This document shows, piece after piece, positions 11,101-19,074 of a DNA stretch of 64,000 nt. Origin of the DNA: Spongiactinospora rosea. GTDB taxonomy: Bacteria; Actinomycetota; Actinomycetes; Streptosporangiales; Streptosporangiaceae. The translations under genes and the position numbers were made by a program. Numbering within the stretch: position 1 is the stretch's first letter; every line of letters begins with the position of its first letter. The stretch covers positions 186,001 to 250,000 of the forward strand of contig NZ_QMEY01000002.1 of assembly GCF_003315795.1 (NCBI RefSeq). The letters run 5' to 3'. A model generated the notes under the pieces. It saw only the letters and a list, made by a program, of their open reading frames with translations, did no database searches and had not been told where the DNA came from.

Positions 11101-13837
11101 GTGCCGCCTCTTCCCGCGCCCGCCGCGCGGCCGTGCGCTCCCGCTCGGCCTCCGGCAGGCCACAGAGGTCTTCGACCTCCAGCTCGGCGACGGCCCCCGG
11201 CTCGACCACCTGGCGCGGCTCTCCGCCACCGAGGTCCACCAGGCGGGTACGCAGCGAGGGGTGGCGCAGCACCAGACCCCGCAGCGCGGTGTGCAGGGCC
11301 TGCACATCGAGCTCGCCCTCCAGCGTCAGCGCCAGCGGCACGCTGTACAGCGGACTGCCGGGGATGAGCCGGTCCAGGAACCATAGGCGCTGCTGGGCGA
11401 AGGACAGCGGCTGCGGCCCGGCCCCCGCGGGCACGATCGGCAGCCTGGCCCGCGCGGAGCCGGCCGCCGCGGCCCGGCGCGCGAACGCCGACACCGTGGG
11501 CGCCTCGAACAGGTCCCGGACGCCGATATCGGCACCGAGCCGCTCCGCGATGCGGGTCACCGCCTGCGCCGCGAGCAGGGAGTTGCCGCCGAGCGCGAAG
11601 AAGTCGTCACCGGCGGAGATGTCCGACAGCCGCAGCAGTTCCCCCCAGGCGCCGGCGACCAGCTCCTCGACCGGCCCCCGTGGCGGGACCCGGGCCTCGG
11701 CGCGTACGGCGTCCCGCTCCGACGGGGAGGGCAGCGACCTCAGGTCGGCCTTGCCGTTCGGCGTCACCGGCAGCTCGCGGAGAAACACGTACCAGGTGGG
11801 CACCATCGCCGCGAGCAGCCGGTCGGCGAGGAACGAGCGCAGCTCACGCGGCTCGGGGCGCGGTCCGTCCCGCATGACGACGTAGGCGGCCAAGGCCGCC
11901 TGGTCACCCTCCCCCTGGACGGTGACGACCGCCTCCTTGACGCCGGGGTAGGAGCCGAGCACGCCGGCGACCTCGTCCGGCTCGATGCGGACGCCGCGGA
12001 TCTTCACCTGGGCGTCGGTACGGCCGAGGCACTCCAGGAGGCCGTCCTCCCGCCAGCGGGCCACATCCCCGGTCCGGTAGAGCCGTTCCCCCGTCCCGAA
12101 CCGGCTCGGCACGAAACGCTCGGCGGTCAGGCCGGGACGGCCCACGTATCCGCGCGACAGACCGGCGCCGCCCAGGTACAGCTCGCCGGGCACCCCGATG
12201 CCGGTCTGCCTGCCGTGGGCGTCGAGTACGTACGCGGTGGTGCCGTCGATGGGCCGGCCGATCGGGACCCGGATGGCGTCACCGGGAAGGTCGGTGATGT
12301 CGTAACAGCTCGCGAACGTCGTGCACTCCGTCGGGCCGTATCCGTTCACCAGCCGGACTCCGGGCGCGGCTTCGCGTACGGCGCTCACCCGCCGCGCGTC
12401 GGCGGCTTCACCGCCGAAGAAGAGCGTGCGCAGCGGCGCGAACATGGCAGGGTCCGCGTCGGCGCACTTGTGGAAGACGGTCGTGGTGAGCATCATCGCG
12501 GTGATGCCGTCGGTCTCGATGCGCCGGCGCAGCGCGGCCGGTGAGAGCACCTCGTGCTTGGGGACGCCGACCAGCTGGGCGCCGTTCAGCAGCGCCCCCC
12601 AGATCTCGAAGGTGGCCGCGTCGAACGAGGTGTTCGCGGCCTGGCTCACCACGTCCGAGGGGCCCCAGCCGAGGTAGCCGGCGTCGCGGACCAGGCGCAC
12701 GATCCCCCGGTGGGTGATCGCGACACCCTTCGGCCGGCCGGTCGAACCGGACGTGTAGAGCACACATGCCTGCTGCTCCGGATGCGCCGGCCCGAGCCGC
12801 GCGGGCTCCGGCGCGGGCTCGGGCGGCGCGCCGATCCGCAGGGTCGGCACCTCGGTGCGGAACGGGAGCTCGCGGTCGGTGAGGATCAGGCGGGCCCCGC
12901 TGTCCTCGACCATGTACGCCAGCCGCGCGCCGGGGTGGCCGGAGTCGAGCGGCAGGTAGGCCGCCCCGGCCAGCAGCACCCCGAGCATGGCGACGACCAG
13001 CGACGACGACCGTTCCATGGCCAGCCCGACGACGCTCTCCGCCGTCACGCCGCGCGCCTGGAGCAGGCCCGCGAGGTGCCGGGCCCGCGCGTGGAGCTCG
13101 CCGTAGGTCAGCGTTCCGTCCTCGAACCGCAGGGCCACGGCATCCGGCGTGGCGCGGACGCGTTCGAGGAAGGCTTCGCCCACGCCGATGGCGGGGGCCC
13201 GCTCGGGCTCGGTTCCCCAGGCCCGCAGGAGGTCCAGTTCCGCGGCGGTCGTGTGGGCGAGGTCGCGCAGGCGGGCCCCGGGCGCGCCGAGGGCGGACTC
13301 CAACAGGGTCACCAGATGGCCGGCGAAACGTGCCACGGTCGCCCGGTCGAAGAGGCCGGCGTCGTACGCGACGGCGCCGCGCAGAGCGCCGTCCTGGGAC
13401 GGCGGCTCCCAGGTCACGCGCAGGGCGGGGTGCGCGTCCCGCTGCGCCGTCGTCGCCACCTGGAACGCCGGCAGGTCCCGGGGCTCGAACGTGCCCGGCA
13501 TGGCCTTCCGTACCAGCGCGAGGAGTTCCGCGAAAGTCAGATCGTCATCCCAGTGGGTACGCACGACCTGGGAACCGTCCAGCAGGGTGACACTGACGTC
13601 GGTGACCCGCGCGTAGCGTCCGAGCAGCAGCATGAACGCCGCGAGCAAGGCCGCGGACCGCGCCGCCCCATGCGCGGCGGCGACCTCGTCGAGCCGCCGT
13701 ACGGTCGGGCCGCCGAGGGTGACCGCCACCTCGTCACCGAGGGAGCGGAACGTTCCCGGCCGCATCCGGTCGGTGGGAAGTCCGAGGGCCGAAGGTGTGT
13801 CCTGGAGCCGATCCCGCCGCTCCGCGAGGTCCGCCAC
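8165..13837 (-). CDS. Two-module NRPS: partial C-A-PCP-C-A-PCP
   Basis: This 1890-aa synthetase activates and joins two amino acids. Residues 1 to about 200 match only the C-terminal half of a condensation domain and contain no HHxxxDG, so this first C domain should be inactive. A1 (core SFDAATFE near 407) gives the code D-A-F-M-F-G-G-T-F-K, closest to the known valine code D-A-F-W-I-G-G-T-F-K. PCP1 has GGNSL near 751. The full C domain has MHHAVSDG near 944. A2 (TFDVAAEE near 1462) reads D-V-E-N-V-V-A-I-T-K, which I cannot assign. PCP2 has GGHSL near 1819. No epimerase, methyltransferase or thioesterase domain is seen. The GTG start follows AAGGAG. The stop overlaps the next synthase start, so the two are translated together, and PCP2 should pass its dipeptide to the downstream KS. 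Code alignment was done by eye. Confidence 0.92.
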   Translation of the reverse strand: MADLAERRDRLQDTPSALGLPTDRMRPGTFRSLGDEVAVTLGGPTVRRLDEVAAAHGAARSAALLAAFMLLLGRYARVTDVSVTLLDGSQVVRTHWDDDLTFAELLALVRKAMPGTFEPRDLPAFQVATTAQRDAHPALRVTWEPPSQDGALRGAVAYDAGLFDRATVARFAGHLVTLLESALGAPGARLRDLAHTTAAELDLLRAWGTEPERAPAIGVGEAFLERVRATPDAVALRFEDGTLTYGELHARARHLAGLLQARGVTAESVVGLAMERSSSLVVAMLGVLLAGAAYLPLDSGHPGARLAYMVEDSGARLILTDRELPFRTEVPTLRIGAPPEPAPEPARLGPAHPEQQACVLYTSGSTGRPKGVAITHRGIVRLVRDAGYLGWGPSDVVSQAANTSFDAATFEIWGALLNGAQLVGVPKHEVLSPAALRRRIETDGITAMMLTTTVFHKCADADPAMFAPLRTLFFGGEAADARRVSAVREAAPGVRLVNGYGPTECTTFASCYDITDLPGDAIRVPIGRPIDGTTAYVLDAHGRQTGIGVPGELYLGGAGLSRGYVGRPGLTAERFVPSRFGTGERLYRTGDVARWREDGLLECLGRTDAQVKIRGVRIEPDEVAGVLGSYPGVKEAVVTVQGEGDQAALAAYVVMRDGPRPEPRELRSFLADRLLAAMVPTWYVFLRELPVTPNGKADLRSLPSPSERDAVRAEARVPPRGPVEELVAGAWGELLRLSDISAGDDFFALGGNSLLAAQAVTRIAERLGADIGVRDLFEAPTVSAFARRAAAAGSARARLPIVPAGAGPQPLSFAQQRLWFLDRLIPGSPLYSVPLALTLEGELDVQALHTALRGLVLRHPSLRTRLVDLGGGEPRQVVEPGAVAELEVEDLCGLPEAERERTAARRAREEAALPFDLSAGPLFRTRLLRLGERRSVLLLTMHHAVSDGWSVGVLIRDLGTLYREAIGAVAGPPPPLPVQYADYAVWQRTLLDGPVRDEQLAYWLDRLAGAPPALDLPADRPRPATPRHAGDTVPVRLPAELTARLGEMSRRLGATRFMILLAVFQLVLGRYAGVRDVSVGTPVSGRGRPELEELVGFFVNTLVLRSRWDEHLTFAEFLAGVKDGTLDAFAHQDVPFEQVVEAVRPPREPGRTPLFQVMMSMQDIPERAAVAPGLSLSVRELVGPVAKFDLTLVWDEASLASGALRGAIEYDVDLFERATVERLAGHFVALLESALAAPQARLAALSMLGEAETESLVGGGASASAAGPATLLGLLASAAARWGERTAVSQGGRSLSYAELAARSDRICAHLRARGVRPGDAVVVRMERSPEWPVALIGVMKAGACYVPVDAATPQARLERVLADSGAALVLVSRAGAGLATGGVPVVAVEDALAAHEPGADLWPEVPAMATAYALYTSGTTGAPKGVCVSQANLAHTLQALADRYRMGPEDRALQFASVTFDVAAEELFATLIRGGCVVMLPAGPVPGIAELTELTRRERLTVLNLPASYWHEWVAVLDRYPVADCPDLRLVVVGSERVDAGRLAEWRAASPPGVRWLNAYGPTEATITATVHEPDEAHASGGATVPIGRPLPGVRAYVLDELLRPVPQGVPGHLYLAGAGVAQGYLGDPARTAESFLPDPWGRPGERMYATGDRVRAGAGGTLHFLGRDDDQIKLRGFRIELGEVEAALAAHPQVGEAVAILREDVPGKPMLAGYAALAGSGPGEPESAPVTVAELREHLEARLPGYMVPAAIVLMDGLPRGGSGKIDRRALPAPADAGRRRTPPTGELERRVAAVWTEVLAVDHVGADENFFEAGGHSLLILRVQARLTELLGRTIPVADLFQFPTVRSLARHLSADEARSSAGDAGRRRADARKARSRTGAPRRSPR

Positions 13838-13916
13838 GTCCGTTTCTCCTTCGAGGGAATGGCTCGCCGGCCGACGGATACAGACAGGCTGATCAGCCGG
13901 CTCGCCGGGGTGAGAT

Positions 13917-15209
13917 TCAGGGGGAGCCGACAGGACTCGGCTCGGCCGGCCCTTCCGCGTGGTCTGTCAGATGACGCATCCGGCGTACAGGGGACAGCGC
14001 CAGGAGGACCGCGGGGACGAAGAGGCCGATCGCCGACCACATGATCGTCTCCCCCAGGCCGAGTACGCCGCCCAGAGCGCCGCCCATCAGGGAGCCGAGG
14101 GACAAGGTGCCCCAGGAGAGCGAGCGCTGGGTGGCGTTCACCCGGCCCATCAAGTGCTCGGGGGTGATCGACTGGCGGAAGCTGATGACGGTGATGTCGA
14201 AGACGGGGATGCCGAGGAACCCGACGAAGGTGGCGGCACCGGCGAGCACGGTCGCGCCGAGGGAGTTGCCCTCCACGAAGGAGAGCAGCAGGAAGCCGAT
14301 GCCCGGCAGAGCCAGGGCGGTGACCAGGGTACGGCCGATGCCCAGCCAGGCGTTCATCCGCTCGGCCAGCAGCGCGCCGACGAGCCCGCCGACACTGCCG
14401 ACCGCGACGATCAGGCCGACCGCCGCCGAGGCCATCCCCGCCTCCCTGATCAGAAAGAGGAAATAGGCGGCCATGATCGAACTGAAGAACAGGCTGAGAA
14501 AGAAGACCGCGATGGTGCACCAGCGCAGCAGCGTGTCGCGGGCGACGACGGCGAATCCCTCGCGCAACGACGCCCAGATCGACGGCTTGGCCTCGTCCTC
14601 GGGCCTCTGCGGGGCCGCGTCCTTTGGCAGCTTGAACAGGGCGATGGCCGAAATCAGATAACTCGCGGAATCGATCGCGATCACGATGGGGGCGCCGATC
14701 AGGCCGATGAGCCCGCCGGCCAGGCCGGGGCCCGCGACCTCGGCGACCGAGGAGGACGCCTGCAGCTTGCTGTTGGCGTCGATGAGCCGATCACGATCGA
14801 CCAGGCTCGGCAGGTACGACATGTAGGCGATCTCGAAGAAGACCGTCATGACGCCCACCACGAATGTCACAACCAGAAGCTGCTCGATCGTCAGTACGTC
14901 CAGCACGAACGCCACGGGTATCCAGGCGAGCGCGACGAACCTGATGGCGTTCGCCCACACCAGGATCGGCCGCCTGGCCCACCGGTCCACCATGACACCG
15001 ACGAAGAGACCGAACAGCAGAAAGGGAAGCGTTTCGAGTGCGTTCAGTAAGCCCGCTTCCATGGGCGTCGCATTCAGCACGGCAACGGCGGTCAAGGGTA
15101 ACGCCACAAAAGTGAGCTGCGTTCCCATGAACGAGATCGACTGACTGGACCAAAGCAGAGCGAACGCCTTGTTCCGAAAAATCGAGCCAGGCTGACTGCT
15201 CGAACCCAT
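13917..15209 (-). CDS. MFS exporter of the NRPS-PKS operon
   Basis: This 430-aa hydrophobic protein belongs to the major facilitator superfamily, close to the drug:H+ antiporter type that includes the enterobactin exporter EntS. The N-terminal half has repeated hydrophobic helices and the loop VDRWARRP between helices 2 and 3, a usual MFS signature. About twelve membrane segments are expected. The ATG at 15207-15209 follows GGAG by six bases; an in-frame TTG seven codons upstream has no such site and was not used. The gene lies between the MbtH-like gene and the NRPS in one transcriptional direction, with 79 nt to the NRPS start. Export of the finished peptide, and so self-protection, is the likely role, inferred from family and position. 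Substrate is unknown. Confidence 0.88.
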   Translation of the reverse strand: MGSSSQPGSIFRNKAFALLWSSQSISFMGTQLTFVALPLTAVAVLNATPMEAGLLNALETLPFLLFGLFVGVMVDRWARRPILVWANAIRFVALAWIPVAFVLDVLTIEQLLVVTFVVGVMTVFFEIAYMSYLPSLVDRDRLIDANSKLQASSSVAEVAGPGLAGGLIGLIGAPIVIAIDSASYLISAIALFKLPKDAAPQRPEDEAKPSIWASLREGFAVVARDTLLRWCTIAVFFLSLFFSSIMAAYFLFLIREAGMASAAVGLIVAVGSVGGLVGALLAERMNAWLGIGRTLVTALALPGIGFLLLSFVEGNSLGATVLAGAATFVGFLGIPVFDITVISFRQSITPEHLMGRVNATQRSLSWGTLSLGSLMGGALGGVLGLGETIMWSAIGLFVPAVLLALSPVRRMRHLTDHAEGPAEPSPVGSP

Positions 15210-15332
15210 AGAAATCTCCGGATTCAACAAGAGGTGATCACGGCGTCCGGAGGCACAGCGGAACCGTGCTCCGACAATGCTGTGGGTGGCCCGGAATTCA
15301 GGGCATGTTCAACAGGAGGAAAGATTTCCGTC

Positions 15333-15572
15333 TTAGCCGGCTCGTCGTTCGGTGGCCGCCGCCTCGCCGGCGAGCCGAGCCACAAGTCCAAGGGGCCGCA
15401 TGTCGGTCCAGTGCTCCTCGACATAGGCCAGGCACCGGGCGCGACCGGCCGGGCCGTACACCGGCCTCCAGCCGACCGGAGGTGCCGTGACCTGCGGCCA
15501 TAGCGAGTGCTGGCCTTCCTCGTTCACCACGACGAGGCAGCTCTCACCCGCCTCCCCGAACAGACTTGACAT
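15333..15572 (-). CDS. MbtH-like protein
   Basis: This 79-aa protein has the MbtH-family pattern: NEEGQHSLWP, then GWRPVYG, CLAYVEEHW and TDMRPLGL near the C terminus. MbtH-like proteins bind NRPS adenylation domains and are often needed for their folding or activity, so the expected partners are the A domains encoded downstream. The ATG at 15570-15572 has GGAGG upstream; a longer reading frame extends 22 codons further 5' but lacks family similarity there. It is the first gene of the apparent operon (MbtH, exporter, NRPS, PKS-NRPS, DUF6817-like), with 123 nt before the exporter start. Confidence 0.95.
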   Translation of the reverse strand: MSSLFGEAGESCLVVVNEEGQHSLWPQVTAPPVGWRPVYGPAGRARCLAYVEEHWTDMRPLGLVARLAGEAAATERRAG

Positions 15573-15956
15573 ACAGCCTTCCTCCGCCTTGCCGTCAGGG
15601 TCCGTACACGGCCGCACCACATCACCAGGCGCGCGCATCCGCCTCCACGCGACAGCAGGCCACCGGTGGGCGGCGAACTGTGAGCACTAAAGGCAGGCCA
15701 TGAAACGCGCCGAGTGCATACCGAGCGGTCATTTCGGACTGACTATGACATCCCTTGAAGCGTTCTGGCAACCACATTGTCATTCCTGCAGGTAGAGCGG
15801 TCTATATAGCCCTGCCCACCCCGGGTAAGGGACCGCATCGGGCGGGTTTCGGCGCCGGGCATGGGCGGGTTCAAATTTAAACATGTATTTCCTATCGGCT
15901 AACAAGATTTAATATTAAAGAAAGGCCCCCGCCGTTCCGAAGGTAAGCACCTCTGG
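15573..15956. promoter_or_regulatory. Intergenic region upstream of the NRPS operon
   Basis: This 384-bp stretch has no convincing gene. It lies between the MbtH-like start (minus strand) and the left end of the insertion element, so it should hold the operon promoter. Two AT-rich blocks stand out in otherwise GC-rich DNA: TCTATATAG near 15804 and a longer A/T block at about 15870-15925. I cannot pick a single -35/-10 pair with confidence. Confidence 0.4.
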
Positions 15957-17268
15957 CACTACAGTCATGTTTCGTGATCCATAGTTTGAGCTGTATCGGA
16001 TGGGCGATATCCGAGAATCCCCGGCCATGGGCGGCCGGGCTGGACGAACTGTTCGCGCGGGTCGCCGCTCGCTTCGGCCGGGTGGAACCACGCCGGCAGG
16101 CGCGGGCCTACCTGGTCGGGCTGCTCGCGCCGGTGGAGCGGAAGAACGGCTGGCAACTGGCCGAGGCCGCGGGCGATGCCAAGCCCCACCGGATGCAGCG
16201 GCTGCTGAACGGCGTGCGGTGGGACCCGCGGGATGTCCGCGCCGACCTGCGTGATTACGTGGTCGAACACCTCGGGGACCCGGGTGGGGTCTTGATCGTG
16301 GACGAGACGGGGTTCGTCAAGAAGGGCAACCGGTCGGCCGGGGTACAGCGGCAGTACTCGGGAACCGCGGGCCGGATGGAGAACTGCCAGCTCGGAGTGT
16401 TCCTCGCCTACTCCGCCCCGCGCGGGCGCGTACTGCTGGACGCGGAGTTGTACCTGCCGAAATCCTGGACCGATGATCGGGCCCGGTGCGCGCAGGCCGG
16501 CATCCCCGACGATGTGCCGTTCGCCACCAGACCGGCGCTGGCGGCGGCGATGCTGGGCCGGGCGCTGGAGGGCGGAGTACCGGCCTCGTGGGTGAGCGCG
16601 GACGAGACCTGCGGCCAGGACTACAAGTTCCGTCTCTACCTGGAGAAACGCAAGGTCGGGTATGTGGTGGCCGTACCCGGGAAGCAGTTACTGGGCGTCG
16701 GCATCGGCTACGGCGACACCGGTTCACGGGCCGATGCGGTGGCCGCCGCCGCCCCCCGGCAGGCGTGGAAACGCCTGCCGGCGGACGATGGGGCCAAGGG
16801 CCCGCGGTCGTATGACTGGGCGATGGCGACCCTGCCGCCCCATCCCGCCGACGACCTGCGCGGCCCCGGCGGCTTCCAACGCCGGCTCCTGGTCCGCCGC
16901 AGCCCGGCCCCCGACGTCCAAGGCGAGCCGGACCATGCCTACTACCTGTGCTTCGGCCCCTCAGGGACCGGTATCGAGCAACTGGCCCACATCGCCGGTT
17001 CCCACTGGGCCATCGAGGACTGCTTACAGTCCGCCAAGAACAAGGTCGGCCTGGACCAGTACCAGGTCCGCCGCTACGACGGCTGGCACCGCCACATCAC
17101 CCTGGCGATGCTCGCCCACGCCTACCTCGCCGTCACCGCCGCACACACCCCCAAACCACACACGGCCTGGCCCCCCTCACCCCGCCCAAGACCCGCCATC
17201 TCCTGGCACATCTGACCAGCGCCACGACGAGATCCAGCTCTGGATCACGAAACCTGACTGTAGTACCG
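15957..17268 (+). mobile_element. IS701-family insertion element, probably defective
   Basis: The element is bounded by imperfect terminal inverted repeats of about 25-28 bp. The left end reads CACTACAGTCATGTTTCGTG from 15957; the right end, reverse-complemented, reads TACTACAGTCAGGTTTCGTG, with two mismatches over that stretch. One transposase frame fills the interior. The bases next to the two ends do not form a clear target duplication. It sits between two oppositely oriented biosynthetic operons, about 385 bp from the MbtH-like gene and 455 bp before the RiPP precursor. Confidence 0.8.
15974..17215 (+). pseudogene. IS701-family DDE transposase with altered C terminus
   Basis: The 413-aa product shows IS701-type transposase signatures: RKNGWQLAEAAGD near the N terminus, the first catalytic Asp in DETGFVKKG, a second in SADETCGQDYKF, and the Glu region HWAIEDCLQSAKNKVGLD followed by QVRRYDGWHRHITLAM. 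Near 17150-17175 the reading frame departs from the family: the expected LAPLTPPKTRHLLAHL is found one frame over, and this frame ends in a proline-rich tail. Even in the shifted frame the usual final segment (W-x-WRRRHQ-type) is missing before the right inverted repeat. I therefore read it as frameshifted and 3'-deleted, probably inactive. The GTG start lies inside the left inverted repeat; no better in-frame start is seen. Confidence 0.8.
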
Positions 17269-17722
17269 GGACCTGTACGGAGTTGAGATCACTGGGACAC
17301 GAGGAGGGCGCACGGGAGGGATCGCACCAGAAGGTGCCGCGCGCCCCAAATGTCACCAATCGTTCATGAATGGTTTGCAACGTTCCCGATGGGACGGCGA
17401 CACGTACCGGCCCCCGGTCTCTGATCATCCCTAGGTGATCCGAAGTGAGCAACACCCGCCCCCGCCGCGGGTGGATCTCGCCAAGCTCCTCGCAGGCGCC
17501 GTCCCCTCCGGCCTCGGACAGGCCCTCTGCCACCGCAATCCAGGCGCGACCATCTCGGCGGGCATTTGATTTCCCGGGTTCATTTGGTTTCCAAGGGGCA
17601 ACTATTTTCTTCTTTCGGCTTACGTGATCTACGTCACACTGCACTTGCCTTTTCTCCGTTAATCCGCTCATGCGATAGTCGCAACGTCACGGGAAAAGCA
17701 ACACAGAAAGAAAGGATTCACC
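17269..17722. promoter_or_regulatory. Upstream region of the RiPP operon
   Basis: This 454-bp region carries no convincing gene. It runs from the insertion-element end to the precursor start and should contain the RiPP promoter. The last part, about 17560-17720, is richer in A and T than its surroundings and includes a dyad at 17624-17637. The precursor ribosome site AAAGAAAGGA ends this region. Confidence 0.45.
17624..17637. promoter_or_regulatory. CRP/FNR-like dyad upstream of precursor
   Basis: The sequence GTGATCTACGTCAC is an inverted repeat with GTGA and TCAC half-sites around six bases, followed by A, so it resembles the CRP/FNR consensus (TGTGA-N6-TCACA). It lies 85 bp before the precursor start codon. 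A function as an operator or activator site is inferred from symmetry and position only. Confidence 0.35.
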
Positions 17723-17908
17723 ATGCAGGACCATGGCATCGCGCCGGATTTCGCTGCCGATTTCGAGCTCTTCGCTCGCGAGCTGTCCGGTGAGGAGATG
17801 GAGGCCGGTCGCTCGTTCGCCAGCCTGAGCAGCGCATTCACCTTCTCTACCGGTACGTGCAGCAGCGCCGGCTGCGTCTCCACCGCCGGGTCGTCCGTCA
17901 CCGGCTGA
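17723..17908 (+). CDS. RiPP precursor peptide (Ser/Thr/Cys-rich core)
   Basis: The 61-residue product has an acidic leader, residues 1-29, with a helical-looking segment DFELFARELSGEEMEAG. From residue 31 to the end it is a Ser/Thr/Gly/Ala-rich core with two cysteines (TCSSAGC, Cys46 and Cys51). The last 31 residues contain 15 Ser/Thr. The ATG follows AAAGGA and begins an operon of dehydratase, YcaO, SagB-like and protease genes, exactly what such a peptide would feed. Expected modifications are azoles at Cys (and perhaps Ser/Thr) and dehydroalanine or dehydrobutyrine at other Ser/Thr. The cleavage site is not evident; the Gly29-Arg30-Ser31 region is a guess. The core does not match the Cys-dense thiopeptide cores I know. 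Confidence 0.85.
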   Translation: MQDHGIAPDFAADFELFARELSGEEMEAGRSFASLSSAFTFSTGTCSSAGCVSTAGSSVTG

Positions 17909-17943
17909 GCCTGACCGGCTGAACGAGGGGAGGTCCCAGTCCG

Positions 17944-19071
17944 ATGCCGCGCCCCAATGCCGCATTCGATTTGGTGGATGACGAGCAGCCGGCCTGGGAT
18001 CTCCCGGTCGCCTTCGCCGCATCGGTGGAAATCGTTCCCGGGGACAATCCCGGCGTGCTGTTGTACAGAAACGACACCGGGCGGTATTTCCGGCTCGGGC
18101 GCAGTTCGCGGATGTTCGTCCCGCATTTACAAAAGGGCACCACGCCGCGCTTTCTGGTGCAGCAGGTCTCCGACTCCTTCCAGGTGCGGGAGTCCGCCGC
18201 GGCGCGTACGGTCACGAGGTTCCTGGCGGAGATCCGTGAGATGGGGCTGCTCGACGTCCCTCCCCCCGCGAGAGGTCTGCGTGGGCGGTTCGCGCGGGCG
18301 CTGGCGGAGATACCGATGGGGCGGCTCGTGCTGGTGCGTGATTCTTCGCCGCCTGCGGCCGTCGGCAGGCAGGCGACGTGGGGGAGCCTGGCGCGGGTCG
18401 TCGCGGGGGCTTTCGTGGGGGTGATCGCCCTGCTGGCGGTCGGGGTGGCCGTGCTGGGGGCGACCTGGCGGCTCGACATCGGGGCCCTCGGGGGCGCCTC
18501 GGTCGCCATCCCGCTGATCCTGCTGCTCCACCTGACCCTGCACGAGGCCGGTCACTGGCTGGCCTGCCGGTTTTACGGGGTGACGGTTCCCGAGGCGGGG
18601 ATCGCCTTCTGGTTCTGGGTACTGCCCCGGCCCTATGTCGATCGTTCGCACGCCTACCGGCTCGCCCGGCGTACACCGCTGGTCGTCATCACCGTGTCGG
18701 GGATCGTCATCGACGCGGTGAACGCCGGCATAGCGGGAGCCGTGGCCCTCGCCGCGGACGACCCCACGCTCCGCGCGCTGGCCGCGGCGATGGCGTACAT
18801 CCTGGTGATGACGCTCGCGAACGACGTCAACCCGCTGTTGCCCAGCGACGGGTTGCACGCGATCGAGGCGGCGACCGGTCAGCTCGCGTTCCGCCGCAGG
18901 GCGATCCAGTACCTGCTCACCCTCCTGCTCCGGCTTCCGTCATCGCATCACCAGGAGTTCGCCGGCCGCCGGCTTCGCCTGATGTACCTGGGATACGGCG
19001 TGCTGTCCCTCGGCTACCTGGCCGCCGTGGTCCTGCTCTTCGCTCGTCTCGTCGCATCGGTGGGGGGATAA
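17944..19071 (+). CDS. PqqD-like/M50 membrane metalloprotease
   Basis: This 375-aa protein combines two parts. Residues about 25-110 resemble a PqqD-like winged-helix (RRE) fold of the kind that binds RiPP leader peptides, ending in FLAEIREMGLLD. From about 145 onward it is a polytopic membrane protein with HEAGHW near residue 200, the zinc HExxH motif of site-2-protease (M50) peptidases, and NPLLPSDG further on, which corresponds to the family's second metal-binding motif. Its place directly after the precursor suggests it recognises the leader and removes it at the membrane, perhaps coupled to release. That role is inference. It starts 35 nt after the precursor stop with GGGAGG upstream. 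Confidence 0.8.
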   Translation: MPRPNAAFDLVDDEQPAWDLPVAFAASVEIVPGDNPGVLLYRNDTGRYFRLGRSSRMFVPHLQKGTTPRFLVQQVSDSFQVRESAAARTVTRFLAEIREMGLLDVPPPARGLRGRFARALAEIPMGRLVLVRDSSPPAAVGRQATWGSLARVVAGAFVGVIALLAVGVAVLGATWRLDIGALGGASVAIPLILLLHLTLHEAGHWLACRFYGVTVPEAGIAFWFWVLPRPYVDRSHAYRLARRTPLVVITVSGIVIDAVNAGIAGAVALAADDPTLRALAAAMAYILVMTLANDVNPLLPSDGLHAIEAATGQLAFRRRAIQYLLTLLLRLPSSHHQEFAGRRLRLMYLGYGVLSLGYLAAVVLLFARLVASVGG

Positions 19072-19074
19072 GGA

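Noticed and set aside
153..13837. Very long plus-strand frames (for example 153-3221, 3300-8423, 8135-10522) opposite the synthases
   Set aside because: They mirror third-position GC bias of the real minus-strand NRPS/PKS genes, are rich in Arg, Gly and Ala and show no domains.
612..13837. Naming the NRPS-PKS product as tubulysin-like
   Set aside because: Only the logic amino acid-ketide-cysteine is shared; reductive, methylation and oxidation domains do not match and one A domain is unassigned.
15950..17275. A target-site duplication flanking the insertion element
   Set aside because: Four bases on each side, tried at several boundaries, are not identical.
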